This document shows, one piece after another, positions 57,949 through 64,000 of a stretch of 64,000 nucleotides of DNA (its first letter is position 1; every line of letters starts with the position of its first letter). The stretch is taken from positions 35,978 to 99,977 of the forward strand of contig NZ_AUAR01000016.1 of assembly GCF_000428825.1 (NCBI RefSeq), written 5' to 3'. The notes under the pieces are model-generated. The model was not told the DNA's origin, ran no database searches, and saw nothing but the letters and a program-made list of their open reading frames with translations. Position numbers and translations under genes: made by a program. The stretch is from Desulfomicrobium escambiense DSM 10707 (GTDB lineage: Bacteria; Desulfobacterota; Desulfovibrionia; Desulfovibrionales; Desulfomicrobiaceae).

Positions 57949-59139
57949 ATGTCCAAAGTGCTCATCATCGGCGCCGGCGGCGTCGGCCATGTGGTGGCCC
58001 ACAAGTGCGCCCAGGCGCCCGAAGTCTTCAGCGAGATCATGCTGGCCAGCCGGACCAAGTCCAAGTGCGACGCCATCGCCGCGTCGGTGAAGGAGAGGAC
58101 CGGGCGCACCATCCAGACGGCCGCCCTCGACGCCGACAACGTGGCCGAGACCGTGGCCCTCATCAGGAAGTTCCAGCCCAAGCTGGTCCTGAACGTGGCC
58201 CTGCCGTACCAGGACCTGGCCCTCATGGACGCCTGCCTCGAAACCGGCGTGGACTACCTCGACACTGCCAACTACGAGCCCCTCGACGAGGCCAAGTTCG
58301 AATACAAGTGGCAGTGGGCCTACCAGGACCGCTTCAAGGAGAAGGGGCTCATGGCCCTTTTGGGCTCGGGCTTCGACCCCGGCGTGACCAACGTCTACTG
58401 CGCCTACGCCCAGAAGCACCTCTTCGACGAGATCCACGAGCTCGACATCATCGACTGCAACGCGGGCGACCACGGCCAGCCCTTCGCCACCAATTTCAAC
58501 CCCGAGATCAACATCCGCGAGATCACCCAGCGCGGCCGCTACTGGGAGCGGGGCGAGTGGGTCGAGACCGACCCCCTGTCCTGGCGCATGAGCTACGACT
58601 TCCCCGAGGGCATCGGCCCCAAGGACTGCTACCTCATGTACCACGAGGAGCTCGAATCCCTGGTGCAGAACATCCGGGGCCTCAAGCGCGCCCGCTTCTG
58701 GATGACCTTCTCCCAGAACTATCTCAACCACCTGAAGGTGCTTGAAGGCATCGGCATGACCTCCATCGAGCCCGTGGACTACAAGGGCCAGAAGATCGTG
58801 CCCCTGCAGTTCCTCAAAGCCGTGCTGCCCGAGCCGGGTTCCCTGGGACCCCTGACCAAGGGCCGGACCTGCATCGGTTGCGTCATGAAGGGCGTCAAGG
58901 ACGGACGTGAGCGCAAGGCCTACATCTACAACATCTGCAGCCACGAGGAGGCCTACCGCGAGGTCGGCTCCCAGGCCATCTCCTACACCACGGGCGTGCC
59001 GGCCATGATCGGCGCCATGATGATGCTGACCGGGAAATGGCGCGGCGCGGGCGTGTTCAACATGGAACAGCTCGATCCGGACCCGTTCATGGAGAAGCTG
59101 AACATCCACGGCCTGCCCTGGGTGGTGGTCGACCTGTGA
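57949..59139 (+). CDS. Carboxy(nor)spermidine synthase (saccharopine dehydrogenase-like)
   Basis: This 396-aa enzyme reductively condenses putrescine (or diaminopropane) with aspartate semialdehyde to carboxyspermidine. It has an N-terminal NADP-binding GAGGVGH, the family motif LVLNVALPYQDLALMDACLETGVDYLDTANYEP, GSGFDPGVTNVYCAYAQKHLFDEIHE, and a C-terminal SYTTGVPAMIGAMMMLTG. AAGGAGG is upstream. Its TGA shares a base with the nspC ATG, fitting pathway partners. Confidence 0.93.
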   Translation: MSKVLIIGAGGVGHVVAHKCAQAPEVFSEIMLASRTKSKCDAIAASVKERTGRTIQTAALDADNVAETVALIRKFQPKLVLNVALPYQDLALMDACLETGVDYLDTANYEPLDEAKFEYKWQWAYQDRFKEKGLMALLGSGFDPGVTNVYCAYAQKHLFDEIHELDIIDCNAGDHGQPFATNFNPEINIREITQRGRYWERGEWVETDPLSWRMSYDFPEGIGPKDCYLMYHEELESLVQNIRGLKRARFWMTFSQNYLNHLKVLEGIGMTSIEPVDYKGQKIVPLQFLKAVLPEPGSLGPLTKGRTCIGCVMKGVKDGRERKAYIYNICSHEEAYREVGSQAISYTTGVPAMIGAMMMLTGKWRGAGVFNMEQLDPDPFMEKLNIHGLPWVVVDL

Positions 59140-60308
59140 TGGACGGGCGCACCGCGTACCGCTTCGACACGCACCAGGTCGCCACGCCGTCCTTCGTGGT
59201 CGACCTGGGGCTCATCCGGCGCAACCTGGACGTGCTGGCCGGGGTCAAGGAACGCACGGGCTGCAAGATCCTGCTGGCGCTCAAGGGCTTCGCCATGTGG
59301 AGCGTCTTCCCGATCCTGCGGCAGGTGCTCGACGGCGTCTGCGCCAGTTCGCCGCATGAGGCCAGGCTCGGCCGCGAGGAGTTCGGCCGCGAGGTGCACG
59401 CCTTCGCGGCCGGCTACTCCCAGGCCGACATCTTCGACCTGTGCACCACGGCCGACCACATCGTCTTCAACTCCTTTCGCCAGCTGGAATCGTTCCGGGG
59501 CCTGATCGCCGAAGAGGCCAAGCGTCTCGGGCGGGAGATCGAACTCGGCGTGCGCATCAACCCCGAGCACTCCGAGGGCGCGGTGCCCATCTACGACCCG
59601 TGCTCGCCGGGCTCGCGCCTGGGCATCCGGCGCAAGGACTTCCGCCCCGACCTGCTCGAAGGGGTCACGGGCCTGCACTGGCACAACCTGTGCGAACAGA
59701 ACGCCGACTGCCTGGAGCGGACCATCGCGGCCGCCGAGAAGGGCTTCGGGGAGTTCTTTTCGCGCATGCAGTACGTCAACTTCGGCGGCGGCCATCACAT
59801 CACCCGCCCCGACTACGACGTGGACCTGCTGTGCCGGTTGATAAACGACTTCAAGCAGCGCCACGGCGTGCAGGTCTACCTGGAACCCGGCGAGGCAGTG
59901 GCCCTGAACACGGGCTATCTGGTCTCGACCGTCCTCGACGTGACCGAGGCCGACATGCCCATCGTCATCATGGACGCCTCGGTCCCGGCGCACATGCCCG
60001 ACGTGCTGGAGATGCCGTACCGCCCACACATAGTAGGCTCCGGCCTGCCCGGAGAAAAGCCCTGGACCTGCCGCCTGGGCGGCCTGTCCTGCCTGGCCGG
60101 CGACGTGGCCGGCGAGTACTCCTTCGACCGGCCCCTGGCCCCCGGCGACCGCCTGGTCTTCACGGACATGGCCCACTACTCCATGGTCAAGACCAACACC
60201 TTCAACGGCATCCAGCTGCCAAGCATCGCGGTCTTCGAACCCGAGGACGGTTCCATGCGCGTGGTGCGGAGCTTCGGCTACGAGGATTTCAAGGGTCGGT
60301 TGTCCTGA
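59139..60308 (+). CDS. nspC: Carboxy(nor)spermidine decarboxylase
   Basis: This 389-aa fold-III PLP decarboxylase produces spermidine (or norspermidine). The PLP lysine is Lys49 in LLALKGFAMWS. Other signatures are SSPHEARLGRE, GVRINPEHSEG, GLHWHNLCEQNAD, VNFGGGHHITRPDYD and LEPGEAVALNTG, diagnostic of NspC. The start ATG at 59139 overlaps the preceding stop (TGATG). A terminator follows 26 bases after the stop. Confidence 0.95.
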   Translation: MDGRTAYRFDTHQVATPSFVVDLGLIRRNLDVLAGVKERTGCKILLALKGFAMWSVFPILRQVLDGVCASSPHEARLGREEFGREVHAFAAGYSQADIFDLCTTADHIVFNSFRQLESFRGLIAEEAKRLGREIELGVRINPEHSEGAVPIYDPCSPGSRLGIRRKDFRPDLLEGVTGLHWHNLCEQNADCLERTIAAAEKGFGEFFSRMQYVNFGGGHHITRPDYDVDLLCRLINDFKQRHGVQVYLEPGEAVALNTGYLVSTVLDVTEADMPIVIMDASVPAHMPDVLEMPYRPHIVGSGLPGEKPWTCRLGGLSCLAGDVAGEYSFDRPLAPGDRLVFTDMAHYSMVKTNTFNGIQLPSIAVFEPEDGSMRVVRSFGYEDFKGRLS

Positions 60309-60333
60309 GCCTTCGAATCACAATGACGATATG

Positions 60334-60373
60334 AAAACGCGGTTGTCCGGCGACGGGCATCCGCGTTTTTTTT
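60334..60373 (+). terminator. Rho-independent terminator of the polyamine operon
   Basis: AAAACGCGG and CCGCGTTTT flank an 18-base loop that has its own GTCCGGCGAC mini-stem, followed by a T tract to 60373. Confidence 0.88.
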
Positions 60374-60604
60374 GAAGTGTAACGGCGGAGGACATCTTGG
60401 AGGAAGATCACGGGAGGGGGATGTATACGTCACGGGTTTGGAAGATCTGAAGCGTGCAGGGGCTCTTTCGCTGCGGGCCTTTCTGGAGAACTGCGCCGGC
60501 GTGGCAAGGAGCCGCGCAACCTTAAGGGTAAATTCACCCGGAGCCTGGACGGGGAGAACGGTCACCAGGGCGGCGTTGCCGCTGCGTCAATCGGCGCGTG
60601 TTGA

Positions 60605-61159
60605 TTACGGCTCCGCTTCCCACAGGTTCGGATAATCCTCCACGAAGCCGACTTCGTTGACCCGGAGCAGAGCGAAGTAGTCGAAGCGTGGCGCCTCGTA
60701 CCAGTACGCTTCGGCGGTGCGCCGCTCGTAACGCTGTTGCAGCCTGTCAAGAGTGCCGGCAGCTACGTCGAGCCAGGCGACAGATACATCCGCGGCCTGG
60801 CCGATCTGAAGTGCCACACGCCGGAGTTGAAGCAGGTTCGTGGCCGGGGTGAACCCGAGATCCAGGTTGATGCACCCTTCCAGGTTGGGCACGACCAAGC
60901 CGTTGAGCGTCCATGTTCCATCGTGCGCCAGCGCGATCCGGAAATCGAGCGCACGTTCACCCATCCAGCCGCGCACCGCACCCTCCTGCGTTCGCCACTC
61001 ACCATCGCATTCGACTTCATAGGCCAGAAAAGCAGGGACACCGTTGTGCAGGAAGGCGGTGGCACCCTCCACGCGCCAGGCGCCGCCTCGCTCAACCAGA
61101 CGGCAGGCGTCGTGACCGGCGGAGTCCAGGCGCCTCCAGAGGATCTTGTCAGTTACCAT
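60605..61159 (-). CDS. Putative glycolipid-binding domain protein
   Basis: This 184-aa protein matches the glycolipid-binding family (PF06475 type) along its length: ILWRRLDSAGHDACRL, AYEVECDGEWRT, LEGCINLDLGFTPATNLLQLRR, and a C-terminal FDYFALLRVNEVGFVEDYPNLWE. The family is small and of uncertain biochemical role. No signal peptide is visible. It stands alone, convergent with the polyamine operon, at the start of a lower-G+C stretch. Confidence 0.83.
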   Translation of the reverse strand: MVTDKILWRRLDSAGHDACRLVERGGAWRVEGATAFLHNGVPAFLAYEVECDGEWRTQEGAVRGWMGERALDFRIALAHDGTWTLNGLVVPNLEGCINLDLGFTPATNLLQLRRVALQIGQAADVSVAWLDVAAGTLDRLQQRYERRTAEAYWYEAPRFDYFALLRVNEVGFVEDYPNLWEAEP

Positions 61160-61665
61160 GTCGCGTCCTCAACCGGCCCATGCGATGAAATCCGGGGTTA
61201 CAGAAAGTTGAAGATCACGCAAAATCCGGTTCCAGATTTCGAATAATGAACTGTCTCATATTTCCAATGAGTATATTCGCAGTTGAATAATGCAATCCTG
61301 TCGCGGCGGCAACGTGAGCCTGGGTAGAGTAATATCCGCAGCAGGCGGGGAGATGGCAGCGTCACACCATTTGCGGTCACCTGTTTCAGGGCGCAGTGCA
61401 TTCAGAAGAAGGTTGTCTCCGAGCAGGCACTGCCCTGAGATCATTCCAGGCGAATTCACATTCACAACCGCATCGGCAAAGAAACGGCTCTCTTTTCAGT
61501 CTGCAGGATATCATCCTGGAATTGTTCCAGAATCAAGCCAGATTTCAGAAGCCCGGTTAAGGATAACGGTCGGAACAGCATTTTTACTCAGTAATTGAGT
61601 ATTTTTGCTCAATCAATTGAGTAAAAATGATTGATTCATATTTTTTATCTTGATATCGGACGATT
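61160..61665. other. Non-coding A+T-richer gap upstream of the DUF4143 ATPase
   Basis: Five hundred bases without a believable gene: the short frames present have no ribosome-binding site or family resemblance. There is an imperfect hairpin TCAGGGC/GCCCTGA with inner AGTGC/GCACT at 61386-61438, and a palindrome pair near the right end described separately. Composition shifts to higher A+T toward 61660. Confidence 0.5.
61586..61622. promoter_or_regulatory. Paired palindromes upstream of the DUF4143 ATPase
   Basis: ACTCA-GTAAT-TGAGT lies at 61586-61600 and CTCAA-TCAA-TTGAG at 61608-61621, about 21 bases centre to centre, both built on the half-site CTCAA/TTGAG. They lie 45-80 bases before the ATG and could be an operator, perhaps autoregulatory. 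Confidence 0.45.
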
Positions 61666-62844
61666 ATGACATATCAACGATCGCTCTTTTCCGACCTGCA
61701 ACGGATTCTGCAATCGCCGTCGCCGGTCATGCATGTCCTGGTCGGGCCGCGTCAGGTCGGCAAGACCACCATTGCCCGGCAATTGGCCGATAGTCTCGGG
61801 TTTCCGGCAATTGTGGCCACGGCCGACAGTCCAACGCCCCTGGACGGCGCTTGGATCGAGACTCAGTGGCGGCGCGCCCTGATGCGGGCCTCGGACGGCC
61901 CGGTGCTCTTGGTGCTCGACGAGGTGCAGAAGGTTTCGGGTTGGAGCGAAAGCGTTAAGCTGCTGTGGGATGGCCGGGATATCGCCAAGGATATCCGGGT
62001 GCTGCTGCTTGGCTCTTCGGCCCTGCTTATGCAGGAGGGGCTGACGGAAAGCCTGGCCGGACGCTTTCTTTTGCATCGCTGTCCGCATTGGGGCTTTGCC
62101 GAATGCCGGGAGGCCTTCGGCTGGACTCTGGAGCAGTGGATTTTTTTCGGGGGCTATCCGGGGGCTGCGGCCTTTGTCCATGATGAAAGCCTGTGGAAGC
62201 GCTATATCGTCGATTCACTCATCGAGACCGTCCTGGCCCGTGACGTCTACCAGATGGCCAGGGTCGGCAAGCCCGCGCTGTTGCGCCATCTCTTTGCCCT
62301 GGCCGCGACCCTCCCGGCCCAGATCGTCTCCTACACAAAGATGCTGGGCCAGCTTCAGGACGCCGGCAATACCACGACCCTGGCCCACTACCTGCGCCTG
62401 CTGGAAGGGGCCTTCCTGCTCAGCGGGCTCGAACTCTTTTCCCGGGGCACGCAGCGCAAGCGCGGCAGCAGCCCCAAGCTGGTGCTCTGGAACAACGCCC
62501 TGGTCAACGCCCTGGGCCTGCGCAGCTTCGAGCAGGCCGCCTCGGACCCGGTATGGTGGGGCCGCCTGGTCGAAAACGCCGTAGGCGCGCACCTGTGCAA
62601 CGGCCTCGGCTCCATGGAGTACGGGGTGACCTACTGGCGCGACGGCAAATACGAGGTCGATTTTGTCGTCGAGCGGGGCCAGGATATCTGGGCCGTGGAG
62701 GTGAAGAGCGGCGGGACGGGAGACGCAAAAGGGCTTGAGCGGTTCCGGGCCAAATACCCGGAAGCGAAAACGCTCATGGTCGGCGGGCCGGGGATTCCGC
62801 TGGAGGAGTTTTTCAGTGTTGCGGCAGGGCAGTGGGTGGGTTGA
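61666..62844 (+). CDS. AAA-family ATPase with DUF4143 C-terminal domain
   Basis: This 392-aa protein has Walker A GPRQVGKTT (27-35), Walker B VLLVLDEVQKV and a sensor strand RVLLLGSSALL. The C-terminal DUF4143 region ends with a nuclease-like core, YEVDFVVERGQDIWAVEVKSGG, resembling a PD-(D/E)xK fold. Such ATPases are common, horizontally mobile genes with poorly known function, sometimes toxin- or defence-linked. No clear ribosome-binding site precedes the ATG. It lies in the accessory right end of the window. Confidence 0.88.
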   Translation: MTYQRSLFSDLQRILQSPSPVMHVLVGPRQVGKTTIARQLADSLGFPAIVATADSPTPLDGAWIETQWRRALMRASDGPVLLVLDEVQKVSGWSESVKLLWDGRDIAKDIRVLLLGSSALLMQEGLTESLAGRFLLHRCPHWGFAECREAFGWTLEQWIFFGGYPGAAAFVHDESLWKRYIVDSLIETVLARDVYQMARVGKPALLRHLFALAATLPAQIVSYTKMLGQLQDAGNTTTLAHYLRLLEGAFLLSGLELFSRGTQRKRGSSPKLVLWNNALVNALGLRSFEQAASDPVWWGRLVENAVGAHLCNGLGSMEYGVTYWRDGKYEVDFVVERGQDIWAVEVKSGGTGDAKGLERFRAKYPEAKTLMVGGPGIPLEEFFSVAAGQWVG

Positions 62845-62888
62845 GCGTACGGGAGGGTCTGACTGGCGTTCAATTTGCTGCCAAACTT

Positions 62889-64000
62889 TTATTGTTCGAT
62901 CTCTTTGGTCAAATCGATAGTTCTTCCAATCCGGTTTTCGAAAAGCAGATCCCATATATCTATGCATCGGTTAGCAATTTGATGATTGCAATCATCTTGG
63001 GCCTGTTCGTAAAGTCGCAATAAAATAGATGCTATTTCCGACGCCATGTGGGGATAACGTGAACCAACATCACGGGTTTTTTCTTGAAGGGTTGTGGAAA
63101 ACGTCTCACAGACAGCAAAGATTGCGTCTGCGACAGAAATGAGGCTCCCGGAAAAATCCCTCAAGGACCAGACGAAATGGTCAGGGTCATCCGCGAAAGC
63201 CTCTGACTTGATATAATCTTTTACAAATACCGCATATTTTGTATCGGTCATTAAATTCTGGCTTCTGAATATGCCGTTCAACTCGTTCCGCACCTCTTTT
63301 TCCGGATCGTTCATGAATTGAAGCAAGAGATTCAGACACTGGTTGGAATATTTTTTGTCAAACAGCAATTGTGCGGCTACATCGGCTACGCCCTTTCGCT
63401 GCGGCACTGCCCCTTGGTAGCACTGGTTAAACTCATTTTCAAAAAAGCCGTGAAACAGCCATCGTGCCGTGACCTGCCTTGCGCCTTGCAGAGCAACGTC
63501 ATCAACAAAAGAAAGAACCATTTGTTGAATAATGGGGCCGACCTGATCAATATAGTCGGGAATAGTATAATTGAAGAAACGCATAACGCGTGGAGATGCA
63601 GCGACTCGCAGATCATCTTTGCATGCCTTACAAAACCATGAAACCGCTAGGTCTTTGTCAATATTCAGGACCGGTTCAATGGCTTCAATGGCCGCCATGC
63701 GTACCGCCGGGTGAGGATCCTGGATAAGGGACTCAATTCCGGGCCTGACCTGCTCCAGGCGGTCTTTACGCTCCCAAAGCAGTTGTCCGATCGCACCGGC
63801 GGCCACACCCCGGACACAGTTGATGGTGTTCTGAAAAAGAATTTCAACCGTGGCCTCGTCACTGTTCTTGTCACAATGGAGATTCAACTTTCCAGCTTCC
63901 AGGTCCTGACCTGCCCGGCTCTTTTCAGACCAGTCGAAACTTGAGATAGGTTTCCCCCTCAACCACGAGGGGACAGATGAAAAAGGGACGATTTTCCGAA
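62889..64000 (-). CDS. HEAT-repeat-like protein, 5' end beyond the window (partial)
   Basis: The frame is open from 64000 to the stop at 62889, about 370 residues. Candidate starts inside the window are poor (the first M-like start would be TTG at 63962), so the gene probably begins outside. The protein is all-helical with repeated HEAT-type units: NCVRGVAAGAIGQLLWE, RPGIESLIQDPHPAVRMAAIEAIEPVL, LLFDKKYSNQCLNLLLQFMNDPEKEVRNELNGIF and ASEIASILLRLYEQ. I do not recognise a specific family. Codon use is less G+C-rich than the left part of the window, and it is convergent with the DUF4143 ATPase, suggesting an acquired region. Confidence 0.7.
   Translation of the reverse strand, partial: RKIVPFSSVPSWLRGKPISSFDWSEKSRAGQDLEAGKLNLHCDKNSDEATVEILFQNTINCVRGVAAGAIGQLLWERKDRLEQVRPGIESLIQDPHPAVRMAAIEAIEPVLNIDKDLAVSWFCKACKDDLRVAASPRVMRFFNYTIPDYIDQVGPIIQQMVLSFVDDVALQGARQVTARWLFHGFFENEFNQCYQGAVPQRKGVADVAAQLLFDKKYSNQCLNLLLQFMNDPEKEVRNELNGIFRSQNLMTDTKYAVFVKDYIKSEAFADDPDHFVWSLRDFSGSLISVADAIFAVCETFSTTLQEKTRDVGSRYPHMASEIASILLRLYEQAQDDCNHQIANRCIDIWDLLFENRIGRTIDLTKEIEQ

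Noticed and set aside
60372..60635. An 87-codon plus-strand frame after the polyamine operon terminator.
   Set aside because: It starts inside the terminator T tract, lacks a believable ribosome-binding site, and overlaps the end of the glycolipid-binding gene.
61198..61598. Short frames of 67-102 codons on both strands in the gap before the DUF4143 ATPase.
   Set aside because: No ribosome-binding sites, no recognisable domains, and they overlap each other on opposite strands.

Overview
This window is a G+C-rich chromosomal segment of an anaerobic, sulfate-reducer-like Desulfobacterota organism, most like the Desulfovibrionales. The main evidence is an Hdr/MvhD/FrhB-type electron-transfer locus, a tungsten transporter and a tungsten aldehyde:ferredoxin oxidoreductase, a glycyl-radical enzyme with its activase, a DsrE2-like protein, a bacteriohemerythrin, a DUF4143 ATPase, and many PAS/GGDEF/histidine-kinase proteins. 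An in-frame UGA that reads best as selenocysteine also fits selenium-using Desulfovibrionales. I see no rRNA, tRNA or CRISPR array.

Layout. 1-3.7 kb: the tail of an RluA-type pseudouridine synthase, a polar amino-acid ABC transporter, a DsrE2-like protein, and a repeat-rich gap holding two 201-bp direct repeats. 3.7-7.0 kb: a HypD-like glycyl-radical enzyme and its activase. 7.3-13.5 kb: an RRM protein and a complete tripartite RND efflux operon that ends in an unlisted 35-aa membrane peptide. 13.6-18 kb: hemerythrin, butyrate kinase/phosphotransbutyrylase, an MFS exporter and a small cytochrome c. 18.1-21 kb: wtpABC-like tungstate/molybdate uptake with a clear promoter and operator-like palindrome. 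21.6-26 kb: a hybrid histidine kinase and a sigma54-type regulator whose receiver lacks its phospho-acceptor Asp.

26.4-37.7 kb is the centrepiece: one apparent operon of hdrA, mvhD, an frhB/fdhB-like gene, a 1142-aa tandem HdrA with a receiver-like domain inserted inside it, hdrC, hdrB, a double UspA protein, and an HdrD-like gene interrupted by UGA exactly where the family has the Cys of its ECGH motif. A compact hairpin follows the UGA at a bacterial-SECIS distance. Together these look like a flavin-based electron-bifurcating or confurcating complex with two HdrBC-type modules and three HdrA-type flavin modules. The operon opens with a lone IS3-OrfA-like DNA-binding gene and lies divergent from the sigma54 regulator.

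37.7-49 kb: an EamA permease, the ydbH-ynbE-ydbL lipid-bridge operon, a possible small RNA with a strong terminator, and a translationally coupled FIST / PAS-GGDEF-EAL / UPF0280 set followed by an HD-GYP regulator. 49-55.7 kb: a periplasmic-solute-sensing histidine kinase, the tungsten aldehyde oxidoreductase, a conserved Cys-rich membrane protein and MntP. 55.9-60.3 kb: speA, carboxy(nor)spermidine synthase and nspC, a spermidine route. 60.6-64 kb: a lower-G+C accessory stretch with a glycolipid-binding-domain protein, a DUF4143 ATPase preceded by paired palindromes, and a HEAT-repeat protein that runs off the window.
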